Below, in pieces: positions 42,075-50,127 of a stretch of 61,781 bases of DNA. The DNA is from Bacteroidales bacterium (GTDB lineage: Bacteria; Bacteroidota; Bacteroidia; Bacteroidales; UBA932). The stretch spans positions 1 through 61,781 of the forward strand of contig JAFQGK010000055.1 of assembly GCA_017398335.1 (NCBI GenBank), in the 5' to 3' direction. The position numbers were made by a program, and so were the translations under genes. Numbering within the stretch: position 1 is the first letter of the stretch; each line of letters begins with the position of its first letter. Under the pieces are notes generated by a model. The model was not told the DNA's origin, ran no database searches, and saw only the letters and a list, made by a program, of their open reading frames with translations.

Positions 42075-43175
42075 ATGACATCAAGATTTGCAGTACTTGT
42101 CCTGACCATTCTGGTTGCAGGATGCCGCTCCTCTTTTCCCGTTGAGACTTCTGTGGGAGAAGGGTGTGAGTATGCACGGAATTTTCACATATTGTACTCT
42201 CCAGCCGACAGTTGCAGAATCGGGGGTGTGGTTTCCGTCTCTCCGTATGATGGCTCAGCAGATACTCTGATTGTGGAGTCTCCTCTCGAAAGGCTGGTCT
42301 GTATGTCTACGTCAGGAGTCGCGGCACTTTCAGCAATAGGAGCGGATTCTTCCCTTATAGCGGTTTCCGGACTCAGATATGTGACCGATCCGGATATCTC
42401 CGCAAGAGCGGAATCTGCTTCAGATAGAATCTATGACATAGGGTATGAATCCTCTCTGAATTATGAGACAATACTCAAGCTTGATCCGGATGTAATCATT
42501 GCATATACTGTCGGAGAATCCCAGCCGCCCTATCTGACGAAATTGCGCAGCCTCGGTCTGCGTGTCCTGGTTGTGTATGACCATATGGAACAGCATCCTC
42601 TGGCCAGAGCCGAGTATGTAAAGCTTTATGGGGCATTGACCGGGCATTATGATGAGGCCTTGACTTTCTTTGCAGGAGTTAAGGAACGCTATGATTCCCT
42701 ATGCGTGAAAGAGATACGGTCTCCAAAGAAGGTCCTTCTCAACATACCTTATGCAGACGTATGGTATGTTCCCGGCAAAGATAATTATATGAGCCGTCTG
42801 ATAAGTGATGCAGGTGGGATGGTGGTCGGAGCTGTCCCGGGAACGGAATCAGGGTCAATAACGATTGAAGAAGCATATAAGTTGTCATTGGAAGCTGATG
42901 TGTGGCTGTGCCCCGGACATTGCATTACGCGTAAACAGCTTTCTGCAGTCCATCATCTTTTCCCCTTGTTCGGACCGATGAAGAATGACCAGCCTATATA
43001 TAACAACACCCGCAGGTCCAATGCAGCAGGTGGAAATGACTTCTATGAAAGTGGTTCGGTGCGTCCGGACCTGATACTTCAGGATCTCAGATATATTTTC
43101 TCAGCTGTAGATAAAGATGCCCCGCCGATGGCAGGGGCATGCGATTGCAGATATTTTATAATGCTTTCTGATTGA
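42075..43175 (+). CDS. BtuF/FepB-like ABC transporter substrate-binding lipoprotein
   Basis: A 366-residue lipoprotein (lipobox ILVAGC, Cys17) of the periplasmic-binding-protein family for cobalamin, haem or siderophores. Supporting segments are ERLVCMSTSGVAALSAIGA near residue 75, LNYETILKLDPDVIIAY near 133, and the GSITIEEAYKLSLEADVW motif near 255. No permease (btuC) or ATPase (btuD) gene follows; the next gene is on the opposite strand and overlaps it by 20 bp. It may serve a transporter encoded elsewhere, possibly the corrinoid route implied by the B12 riboswitch at 18797-18985. Confidence 0.82.
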   Translation: MTSRFAVLVLTILVAGCRSSFPVETSVGEGCEYARNFHILYSPADSCRIGGVVSVSPYDGSADTLIVESPLERLVCMSTSGVAALSAIGADSSLIAVSGLRYVTDPDISARAESASDRIYDIGYESSLNYETILKLDPDVIIAYTVGESQPPYLTKLRSLGLRVLVVYDHMEQHPLARAEYVKLYGALTGHYDEALTFFAGVKERYDSLCVKEIRSPKKVLLNIPYADVWYVPGKDNYMSRLISDAGGMVVGAVPGTESGSITIEEAYKLSLEADVWLCPGHCITRKQLSAVHHLFPLFGPMKNDQPIYNNTRRSNAAGGNDFYESGSVRPDLILQDLRYIFSAVDKDAPPMAGACDCRYFIMLSD

Positions 43176-44001
43176 TCAGACGAGTTACATAAGGCAGAGA
43201 TGTATAGTCACGTGTACCGGTATCCATTACGTTCATCTGTCTGATGATATTCATTTCTTCTTCTGAGAGTCTGAAATCGAATATCTCTATATTTTCCTTC
43301 ATCCTCTCGAATCTGCTGCTTTTAGGAATTGCTGCTATCCCTTCCTGCACCAGGAATCGCAGTCCGGTCTGGGTAGCGGTCTTGTTGTAGGTCCTGCCTA
43401 TTCCGGCAAGAACTTCATTGTCATGAAAATTGTCCTTTCCTTGTGCCATAGGTGCCCATGCCATGACTTTTGTACCATATTCCTTCATCAGCTCACGCAT
43501 CCCGGTCTGCTGACAGAATACATTGGTTTCCAATTGATTGATCATTGGAATGACTTTGCAATGGGATACAAGGTCATAGAAACGGTCAGGATAGAAGTTG
43601 CTGACTCCGATGGATTTTGTCAAGCCTTCTTCAAGAGCGCGTTCCAATGCTCTGTAGGTGCCGTAATAATCTCCGAACGGCTGATGAACCAGAATGAGGT
43701 CAGCGTAGCTGGTGCCCAGTTTCTTCAGACTCTCATGGATGGAAGCATATGCCTTCTCCTCTCCGGAATGGTTGATCCAGATTTTTGTGACGATAAAGAA
43801 CTCTTCACGTGGAATTCCGCTCTTTGCAATAGCTGCACCTACTCCTTCTTCATTGCCATAGAAGCGAGCAGTATCTATCAATCGGTATCCGGCCCTGATG
43901 GCTTCACTTACACGTGTTTCCGCCTCCTCCGGCCCTACCTTATACAGCCCGTATCCCAAAACAGGCATTTCCACTCCGTTATATAGCTTTATTGTATCCA
44001 T
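43156..44001 (-). CDS. aldo/keto reductase
   Basis: A 281-residue cytosolic NADPH-dependent oxidoreductase of the 2,5-diketogluconate-reductase type. The catalytic tetrad is Asp43, Tyr48 (LIDTARFYGNEEG), Lys73 (VTKIW) and His106 (LVHQPFG). The nucleotide-binding end has IPKSSRFERMKENI near 225. The start LYNGVEMPVLGYGLYKV is typical. Physiological substrate unknown; likely small aldehydes or ketoacids. It overlaps the binding-protein gene by 20 bp tail to tail. Confidence 0.92.
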   Translation of the reverse strand: MDTIKLYNGVEMPVLGYGLYKVGPEEAETRVSEAIRAGYRLIDTARFYGNEEGVGAAIAKSGIPREEFFIVTKIWINHSGEEKAYASIHESLKKLGTSYADLILVHQPFGDYYGTYRALERALEEGLTKSIGVSNFYPDRFYDLVSHCKVIPMINQLETNVFCQQTGMRELMKEYGTKVMAWAPMAQGKDNFHDNEVLAGIGRTYNKTATQTGLRFLVQEGIAAIPKSSRFERMKENIEIFDFRLSEEEMNIIRQMNVMDTGTRDYTSLPYVTRLINQKAL

Positions 44002-44022
44002 AGTCCTTGATTAGAGAATCTA

Positions 44023-44823
44023 TCACCATCTTCCACCTGCGCCACCACCGCCAAAAGAGCCGCCTCCAAAGCCGCCGAACCCTCCGAATCCACCTCCGGA
44101 ACTGCCTCCGAAGGTGCTTCCTCCGAATCCTCCGTGCATAGTAGGCCCCATGTATATGGTCCTGCCGCTTCCTCTGCCGCCGCTGTTGCCTGTGCCGTTA
44201 CCGTTCTTTGCCATGGCTATAAGGAGAATCGTCAGACCGATGATGATGACCATAGCAATTATGATGGCGAGAGTGTCGTCTTCTTCCTCAGCTTCAAATC
44301 CTTCACCGCTGGCCAACCTCATTATTGCAGAGCATGCTCCCGCAACAGCCCCATAATAATCGTCCTCTATGAACCGGGGAATCATTATGTTGTTGATGAT
44401 GTTCTTGGCTATCGCATCCGGTATGGCACCTTCCAGCCCATATCCGACAGCAATGAAAACCTCGCCGCTTTCCCTTCCTGTCTTGGGCTTTACGAGGATT
44501 ACGACTCCATTGTCGAAGTGTTCTGAACCGACCTGCCATTCCAGGCCGATCCTGGTGGCGTATTCAGCAGCCTGATATCCTTCAAGATCAGTTGTAGTCA
44601 CGATTGCAATCTGTGTTGAAGTGGAGTCGCTGTATGCCACGAGAGTATTTTCCAGAGTCGCTGTCTGGGCAGATGTGAATACTCCGGCGAAATCGTTCAC
44701 CAGCCTTTCAGGGGAAGGCTTGGCAGGAATTGCATATGTGCCGGTACACCATAAAAGCATAGCTATTGCCGCACTGAACATTTTCAGCGCAGTAAAGCCA
44801 TGCTTTCTTGAAATTGCTGACAT
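44023..44823 (-). CDS. TPM-domain (YgcG-like) membrane protein
   Basis: A 266-residue protein with an N-terminal signal segment (about 12-30). A TPM domain at about 40-165 has VNDFAGVFTSAQ, IAIVTTTDLEGY and VGYGLEGAIPDAIAKNII. One transmembrane helix (about 186-205) follows, then a low-complexity Gly/Ser tail (GGFGGFGGFGGGSFGG pattern). TPM proteins are usually encoded beside LemA, as here, where lemA begins 14 bp upstream. The pair is associated with envelope stress and assembly; exact biochemistry is unknown. Confidence 0.88.
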   Translation of the reverse strand: MSAISRKHGFTALKMFSAAIAMLLWCTGTYAIPAKPSPERLVNDFAGVFTSAQTATLENTLVAYSDSTSTQIAIVTTTDLEGYQAAEYATRIGLEWQVGSEHFDNGVVILVKPKTGRESGEVFIAVGYGLEGAIPDAIAKNIINNIMIPRFIEDDYYGAVAGACSAIMRLASGEGFEAEEEDDTLAIIIAMVIIIGLTILLIAMAKNGNGTGNSGGRGSGRTIYMGPTMHGGFGGSTFGGSSGGGFGGFGGFGGGSFGGGGAGGRW

Positions 44824-44837
44824 TCTGTCGGAACCGG

Positions 44838-45425
44838 TTAGAATTCAACTACCGGTGCTTTCTCTGCGCCTTCAGCTGCCTCGAAATATCCTTTCTTCTC
44901 GAATCCGAACATGGAAGCTACGATGTTGGCAGGGAATTTTCTGATAAGCGTATTGTAAGCTTTGGCTGTCTCATTGAACTTCATTCTTTCAGTGGCAATC
45001 CTGTTCTCTGTGCCTTCAAGCTGTGCCTGGAGTTCACTGAAATTCTGGTTAGCCTTGAGGTCAGGATAATTCTCTTTCAGGAGAAGAAGCCTTCCCAGAG
45101 CGTTTGAGAGCTCTCCCTGGGCTTCTGTGAACTTTGCAAGTGCTTCCGGGGTCAGCTTTTCCGGATCTACGGTCACCTGGGTCGCCTTGGAACGAGCCTC
45201 AACTACACCTTCAAGGGTAGAAGACTCATGCTCCGCATATCCCTTGACTGTTGCTACGAGGTTCGGAATAAGGTCTGATCTCCGCTGATAAACGTTTTCT
45301 ACCTGCGACCATGCAGCGCTGACGCCTTCTTCAGCTGTTACCATACTGTTGTAAGCTCCTTTGAGCCAGAGTGCGCATCCGATGATTACGGCTACGACGA
45401 TAATGATCAATGTTCCCTTTTTCAT
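44838..45425 (-). CDS. lemA: LemA family protein
   Basis: A 195-residue protein with one N-terminal membrane anchor (residues 5-20) and a helical coiled-coil body. The family signature YNSMVTAEEGVSAAWSQVEN at residues 25-44, then YQRRSDLIPNLVATVKGYA, is fully conserved, as is the C-terminal RKFPANIVASMFGFEKKGYF. LemA commonly pairs with TPM proteins. Role unknown, probably envelope-related. It sits second in a cupin-lemA-TPM run on the minus strand. Confidence 0.93.
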   Translation of the reverse strand: MKKGTLIIIVVAVIIGCALWLKGAYNSMVTAEEGVSAAWSQVENVYQRRSDLIPNLVATVKGYAEHESSTLEGVVEARSKATQVTVDPEKLTPEALAKFTEAQGELSNALGRLLLLKENYPDLKANQNFSELQAQLEGTENRIATERMKFNETAKAYNTLIRKFPANIVASMFGFEKKGYFEAAEGAEKAPVVEF

Positions 45426-45436
45426 ATCTGTACTAT

Positions 45437-45784
45437 TTATTGTTTCGGTACTGCTGCATAGAAGACAAGGTCGTCTCCATCAGAAGAATTGATCAGGCTG
45501 TGCGTGTGACCTTCAGGACAATACAGGCAGTCTCCTGCAGATACAGGTGATGTGCTTTCACAGCCGTCAGGAGTCTTTTCATATATGCTCCCCGTGCCTT
45601 CAATTATGAAGATCATTTCGCAGCTGCCTTCGTGAGCATGTACGCCTATTGAGGCCCCTGGCTCCAGCCTGCCTTTCAAAATACGGTTAGTGCCGTCAAA
45701 AAACATATTTGCGGCAAGGTGCTTCTTGCCTCCTTTGAAGTTCTGCAGGACAGAAACCTCCATTTCATCGAACCTGATTATCAT
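45437..45784 (-). CDS. cupin-domain protein
   Basis: A 115-residue single-domain cupin. Motif 1 is GVHAHEGSCEMIFIIEG (His-x-His and Glu metal ligands, residues about 52-68) and motif 2 is CPEGHTHSLIN near 89-99 with the third His. It should bind one divalent metal; whether it is an enzyme or a sensor cannot be told. ATG 45784 is used; the longer frame enters the divergent promoter region. It is 11 bp upstream of lemA. Confidence 0.85.
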   Translation of the reverse strand: MIIRFDEMEVSVLQNFKGGKKHLAANMFFDGTNRILKGRLEPGASIGVHAHEGSCEMIFIIEGTGSIYEKTPDGCESTSPVSAGDCLYCPEGHTHSLINSSDGDDLVFYAAVPKQ

Positions 45785-45824
45785 AATTGATCTGTTTATC
45801 GAATACAAAAATAACAAAAATCCG

Positions 45825-45832
45825 TATCTTTG
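45825..45832 (+). promoter_or_regulatory. candidate -7 element of the NifX-like gene
   Basis: TATCTTTG at 45825-45832, 25 bp before ATG 45858. On the other strand TATTTTTG (45813-45806) is a candidate -7 for the cupin-lemA-TPM run. No clear TTG at -33 for either. Confidence 0.4.
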
Positions 45833-45857
45833 TAGTCACTGACAATTTTTTTACGAT

Positions 45858-46205
45858 ATGAAGATAGCAGTACCAACAAGAGACGGACGCGTGGACGATC
45901 ATTTCGGCCACTGCGCATATTATACGATTTTCGATGTAGTAAACAATCAGATAACCGGTGTGAGCAAAATGGCATCTCCGGAAGGATGCGGATGCAAGAG
46001 CGGTATAGCACCCGTTCTGAAACAGGTAGGTGTGCAGGTCATGCTTGCCGGCAATATGGGTCAGGGCGCAAAGAATGTGCTTGAGGCTCAGCGTATTGAG
46101 GTCATCAGGGGATGCAGTGGAGATGTCGATCAGCTTGTCAAGGATTATCTTGATGGAAAAATCAGTGACAACGGGGAAGTCTGCGCTCACCACGATTGTC
46201 ACTGA
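45858..46205 (+). CDS. NifX/NifB-associated iron-molybdenum cluster-binding-like protein
   Basis: A 115-residue protein of the dinitrogenase iron-molybdenum cofactor fold. Typical segments are MKIAVPTRDGRVDDHFGHC (residues 1-19), GCGCKSGIAPVLKQ near 43-56 and LAGNMGQGAKNVLE near 63-76. Two extra cysteine/histidine runs (EGCGCK; CAHHDCH at the C-terminus) suggest metal or iron-sulfur binding. There are no nitrogenase genes here. In anaerobes these short proteins usually act in iron-sulfur or molybdenum handling; the specific role is not known. Confidence 0.88.
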   Translation: MKIAVPTRDGRVDDHFGHCAYYTIFDVVNNQITGVSKMASPEGCGCKSGIAPVLKQVGVQVMLAGNMGQGAKNVLEAQRIEVIRGCSGDVDQLVKDYLDGKISDNGEVCAHHDCH

Positions 46206-46232
46206 TCCTGATATATCATTTCATTGCAGTTG

Positions 46233-47735
46233 TCATCCGCAATGGAAATATCTTTCTACTAGCTTCAGCATTTCATCCCTGTTTTCGCCGATGTCAGATC
46301 GGAGAGTCTTGTCCTGATATGAGCGGAGTTTCCTGATTATTCCGTCAATCATGGCAGGGGAGAATACGTTATGTTTCTCGAATACGGCTCTCTGAGCCTC
46401 AAGGCAGTCTGCTGATGCTTCGCAGCTGTCTGGAAGCTGTGAGAGAGTCTTCAGCTTGTCTTCATTCTCTTTCTGATGGATGTTGACATTCACATATGTA
46501 TTTTCCGCGATGTCGAGAGCGTTCTCCATTTCGAATCCATGGCGGCATGCGACAGCCAGACCGGCAATCAGCTGATAAATGTCTGCCGATCCGTCAGGCG
46601 AACGCATTTCCACTGTCTGTTTCAGGGTAGTGTCATAATCGCTGTCCTTTTCGAGGGGGTTTGCAAGTCTGCACATATCGCTCTTTGCAGCCCAACCGAG
46701 CGGTACGCGCACAAGAACCGAGCGGTTTCTGTCTCCCCAGCATATGTTTGTCGGAGCTTCCTGATGAGGCACAAGACGGAAATACGATGTCGGATTGGTG
46801 TTGCCGAAAGCAGTGATCGAAGGTGCAAGCTCCATCATTCCTGCTATGGCTGTGCGTGCAGTTGCTGACAGTACTCCGTTATCCAGCATCATGTTGCGGC
46901 CGTCTTTCATGATACGCATATGCACATGCAGCCCGGATCCGGCCTTGCCTGCTGTGATCTTTGGCGCAAATGTGATGTCGTAACCATATCTATGGGCAAG
47001 GTTGCGGATAATCCATTTTGCAATCATCAGCTGATCAGCCGCATCTTCCGCATTGACAGGAAGGAACTCGATCTCATTCTGCTCGTATATCTTTCCGTCT
47101 ATGGCGAAATTTCCTACCTCGCTATGTCCGTATTTTATCTGGCCTCCCGCCTGAGCTATATAAGCCATGCACTGAGTGCGGAATTCATTGAATTTGGCAT
47201 ATGGAGCAGACTCGTGATAGCCTTTCTGGTCGGTTGCAGGGAACATACCGCTGTCAGGGGCAATGACGTAGTATTCCAGCTCTCCCATAGCCTGGAATTC
47301 CATGCCTGTGACTTCGTTGAAAGCTTTGCACGCCTTTCGTAAAGTCTGTTCAGGAGAACTTTCAAGCGGCTCGCCGTCCTTGTTGAAATATGAACATAGC
47401 ATCGAGATTGTCGGAATCTCTGCAAAAGGATCGAGGAATGCCGTACGGAAGCGTGGCAGAACATACAGATCGCTGCTTCCGGCCTCTATGAAAGGAAAAA
47501 GGCTAGATCCGTCAACGCGCTCTCCGCATGTAAGGATAGCATCGAGATAAGCCTCGTTGTTTATTACAAAGTTCAATGTCTTCAATCTTCCGTCTCCGGC
47601 CGGATACATGAAGTTTACCATTCTGATGTCATTGTCAGAAATATATCTGATGATGTCGGCTTTTGTGAACTCCTTACATGGCTTTCCGAGAGCTGCAGCA
47701 AGTTTGTTCGGGTTTAATCGTAATGTCTTGTCCAT
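46233..47735 (-). CDS. glnA: glutamine synthetase
   Basis: A 500-residue enzyme making glutamine from glutamate, ammonium and ATP. Family signatures are MYPAGDGRLKTLNFV near residue 43, ELEYYVI near 152, the metal/glutamate-binding AGSGLHVHM near 268-276, NPTSYFRLVPH near 313, and RNRSVLVRVP near 339. Length matches the approximately 500-residue GS common in Bacteroidota, distinct from the 730-residue GSIII also found there. A consensus promoter precedes it. Together with gdhA it would give high- and low-ammonium assimilation routes. Confidence 0.92.
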   Translation of the reverse strand: MDKTLRLNPNKLAAALGKPCKEFTKADIIRYISDNDIRMVNFMYPAGDGRLKTLNFVINNEAYLDAILTCGERVDGSSLFPFIEAGSSDLYVLPRFRTAFLDPFAEIPTISMLCSYFNKDGEPLESSPEQTLRKACKAFNEVTGMEFQAMGELEYYVIAPDSGMFPATDQKGYHESAPYAKFNEFRTQCMAYIAQAGGQIKYGHSEVGNFAIDGKIYEQNEIEFLPVNAEDAADQLMIAKWIIRNLAHRYGYDITFAPKITAGKAGSGLHVHMRIMKDGRNMMLDNGVLSATARTAIAGMMELAPSITAFGNTNPTSYFRLVPHQEAPTNICWGDRNRSVLVRVPLGWAAKSDMCRLANPLEKDSDYDTTLKQTVEMRSPDGSADIYQLIAGLAVACRHGFEMENALDIAENTYVNVNIHQKENEDKLKTLSQLPDSCEASADCLEAQRAVFEKHNVFSPAMIDGIIRKLRSYQDKTLRSDIGENRDEMLKLVERYFHCG

Positions 47736-47773
47736 ATCTTACACAATGGGGTAACTTATTAGTATATATCATA

Positions 47774-47803
47774 CAAAAATAATTATTAATTCCCATATGA
47801 CAA
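47774..47803 (-). promoter_or_regulatory. predicted promoter of glnA
   Basis: On the minus strand: TTG (47803-47801), 19 bp, TATTTTTG (47781-47774). The transcript would start near 47767, about 30 nt before the start codon at 47735. Confidence 0.6.
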
Positions 47804-47852
47804 GAGATAGGGCAAAAATCATCACCATTGTTCAGGATTCCAGCACTTTTCT

Positions 47853-48227
47853 TTAAAGTTCTGTCTTCCACAGCCCGTGGATATTGCAGTATTCGTATAC
47901 AGCTGACGGTTTGCCGGTGCATGTGCATATTTCTGCTTCCGGTCTGTCGGTCAGATCAACCCTTATTCCTCCGTTGTCGTTCTCGACATAGATGAAGCAG
48001 ATATGGTGCTCCGGTGTCATCGGATGAGCTGTGCTGCCTACCTCGACTTTGATTCTGCAGTCATTCAGACGGGTGACAACAGGAACATGTTTTTCATTGC
48101 TGGCATCGACGGTATTCGGAATAAGTTCTTCCATCTTCTCGCCGCAACATACGACAGGAACCTTTGAATCCACGACTTTCAGGATTACATTGCCGCAATG
48201 GCGGCATCGATAAAATTTTGTAGCCAT
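47853..48227 (-). CDS. desulfoferrodoxin (superoxide reductase)
   Basis: A 124-residue two-domain protein. The N-terminal desulforedoxin-like site has Cys8, Cys11, Cys27 and Cys28 (CRHC, CCGE). The C-terminal superoxide reductase centre has Glu45-Lys46-His47, His68, His74 or 75, Cys114 and His117 (CNIH). It reduces superoxide to peroxide without releasing oxygen, the typical anaerobe defence. With the cytochrome c peroxidase and glutathione peroxidase also in the window, peroxide could be removed further. It stands alone on the minus strand. Confidence 0.95.
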   Translation of the reverse strand: MATKFYRCRHCGNVILKVVDSKVPVVCCGEKMEELIPNTVDASNEKHVPVVTRLNDCRIKVEVGSTAHPMTPEHHICFIYVENDNGGIRVDLTDRPEAEICTCTGKPSAVYEYCNIHGLWKTEL

Positions 48228-48346
48228 AATTGTATTCTGTTTTCCACATTACATAGCAATTATCTGACCAATCCTCTTGTACAGCACCCTTTGTGTGAAA
48301 ACAGGCCTCTATTTGCTGATATCCTGGCATGTCCGGACAGTGGCGG

Positions 48347-48745
48347 CTATCTGACGTCCAGTAGGGTAATGTCGAAAATCAAGGTCGAGAATGCCTTGAT
48401 GGCCCCGGCAGGACGTGAACCATAGCCGAGATTATATGGAATCACGACCTCCCAGCGTGAACCGGCAGGCATTTCTCTCATGGCGGTGATCCAGCCTGTG
48501 ATCAGCTCATTCAGACGGAATGTGGCAGGGCGCCCTTTCTGAGTCTGGTCGAAGATCTTGCCGTTGATGAGTTTTCCCACGTAATATACGGTCACGAAAC
48601 TTTTAGGCGAGGGCTTAGGCCCCTTGCCTTTGGTTATTTCACGGTACATCACGCCGTTGAACATAATCTTCACTCCCGGCTTCTGGGCGTATTCCTGAAG
48701 GAATTCCTGATTCTTCAGTTTGTATGCGTTATCGACTGGTGGCAT
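48347..48745 (-). CDS. FKBP-type peptidyl-prolyl cis-trans isomerase
   Basis: A 132-residue FKBP domain protein without signal peptide. Recognised from PKSFVTVYYVGKLINGKIFDQ (residues about 43-63), a variant of the VxVHYTGxLxDGxxFD motif, followed by FRLNELITGWITAMREMPAG and IPYNLGYGSRPAGAIKAFSTLIFDI. It catalyses proline isomerisation in protein folding. The first 40 residues form a short helical extension. It starts 5 bp after the NhaC gene on the same strand. Confidence 0.9.
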   Translation of the reverse strand: MPPVDNAYKLKNQEFLQEYAQKPGVKIMFNGVMYREITKGKGPKPSPKSFVTVYYVGKLINGKIFDQTQKGRPATFRLNELITGWITAMREMPAGSRWEVVIPYNLGYGSRPAGAIKAFSTLIFDITLLDVR

Positions 48746-48750
48746 ATGAG

Positions 48751-50067
48751 TTATGAATATTTTCGTGGCAGTCTGAAAACTATGGCACAGACGGCGCAGA
48801 GGCCGACTACGACAGGATAGTACAGATATCCCATGATGGATATTGCGCTGATGCCGGAGAGACTTGCTGCCATAAGCATCTGTGCGCCATAAGGAATGAT
48901 TCCCTGGATCAGACAGGAGAAGGTGTCAAGGATGCTGGCAGTTTTTCTGGAATCGAGGCCGAAGCGCAGAGAAATGTCACGGGCAATGCGGCCGATGCTG
49001 ATGATGGCAATAGTATTGTTTGCAGTGCAAAGATTGGCAATGGAAACCAGGGCGCTGATGCTGAATTCTGCCCCCCTCTTGCTTCTGATGCGTTTTGTCA
49101 TCAGTCCTACAATGTAATCCATACCACCGTTGACCTTGATCAGCTCAAGCATTCCTCCGGCCAGAAGTGTAACAATGATCAGGTCTCCCATGCCACTGAT
49201 ACCTCTTCCTATGCTTTCAAGGAAACCGTTCCACACGAAATTGCCCTGAATCATGCCTATGGTACCGTTCAATGCGATTCCAATAGCAAGGACTGCTATT
49301 ACATTCACTCTGGACAGGGCGAGTGCAATCACCAGGAAGTAAGGTATGAGCAGGACCCATTCGATCGGCTCGCTCTGAGGTGTGGCTGATACGGATGAGC
49401 CTATCAGTATGTAAAGTATAGTCACAATTATGGCTGCGGGACCGACAATCCTGATGTTCACCTTGAATTTATCTGCCATGGAACATTCCTGTGTGCGCGT
49501 CGCGGCTATTGTGGTGTCGGAAATGAATGAAAGATTGTCACCGAAGAAAGCACCCCCGACGATAATTGCCATGATGAACGGTGCGTCTGTCCCGAATCCG
49601 GTACTGCTTCCTAGTGCCATCTCCTCGGCAACTCCAGCTGCGATAGGCGCCAAAGCTGCGATTGTACCGACACTTGTGCCTATCGCCATTGATATGAAGC
49701 AGGCGGCAAGAAAGAGGCCGGCATAAATAAGTTTGCCCGGAAGAACCTTCATTGCCAGATTGACGGTGGCATTGATAGCACCGATATCCTTGGCGGTCTC
49801 AGCAAATGCTCCCGCCATAATGAATATCCATATCATCAGAAGTATGGTCTTGTTGGCTGCTCCTTCCGAGAAAATGCCGAGCCTCTCTTCGAAGGTTCTG
49901 CCTTTGCATATGATAAGGCCATAAATGGAAGCTATCAGGAAGGCAACCGAAACAGGTATTCTGTAGAAGTCATGTGCGATCAGCGAAGATGCCAGATATA
50001 CTCCAAGAAAGACCAGAAGCGGGCTTAATGCCAAAAGACCGCGATATTTTGCAGTTTGTATTTCCAT
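48751..50067 (-). CDS. NhaC-type Na+/H+ antiporter
   Basis: A 438-residue inner-membrane antiporter with about 11 helices. Family segments are AIGTSVGTIAALAPIAAG near residue 128, GGAFFGDNLSFISDTTIAATRTQ near 171-193 (with conserved Asp residues), and the second-half NGGMDYIVGLM. Exchange of sodium for protons fits its place next to gadC and gadB, an acid-tolerance neighbourhood. It has its own likely promoter (50085-50092), so it is not strictly part of the gad operon. Confidence 0.88.
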   Translation of the reverse strand: MEIQTAKYRGLLALSPLLVFLGVYLASSLIAHDFYRIPVSVAFLIASIYGLIICKGRTFEERLGIFSEGAANKTILLMIWIFIMAGAFAETAKDIGAINATVNLAMKVLPGKLIYAGLFLAACFISMAIGTSVGTIAALAPIAAGVAEEMALGSSTGFGTDAPFIMAIIVGGAFFGDNLSFISDTTIAATRTQECSMADKFKVNIRIVGPAAIIVTILYILIGSSVSATPQSEPIEWVLLIPYFLVIALALSRVNVIAVLAIGIALNGTIGMIQGNFVWNGFLESIGRGISGMGDLIIVTLLAGGMLELIKVNGGMDYIVGLMTKRIRSKRGAEFSISALVSIANLCTANNTIAIISIGRIARDISLRFGLDSRKTASILDTFSCLIQGIIPYGAQMLMAASLSGISAISIMGYLYYPVVVGLCAVCAIVFRLPRKYS

Positions 50068-50084
50068 AACGTCAATTCAGACTG

Positions 50085-50116
50085 CAAAGATACGCGTCTT
50101 TTGTTCAAAACTCAAT
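50085..50116 (-). promoter_or_regulatory. predicted promoter of the NhaC gene
   Basis: On the minus strand: ATTG (50116-50113), 20 bp, TATCTTTG (50092-50085). The start codon lies 17 bp after the -7 box, so the leader is very short. The -33 box lies just outside the gadC stop at 50128. Confidence 0.5.
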
Positions 50117-50127
50117 CAAAATCCCAA

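Noticed and set aside
43120-43140. GCCCC..GGGGC hairpin near the end of the binding-protein gene
   Set aside because: Lies inside the coding sequence with no U-run; likely incidental.
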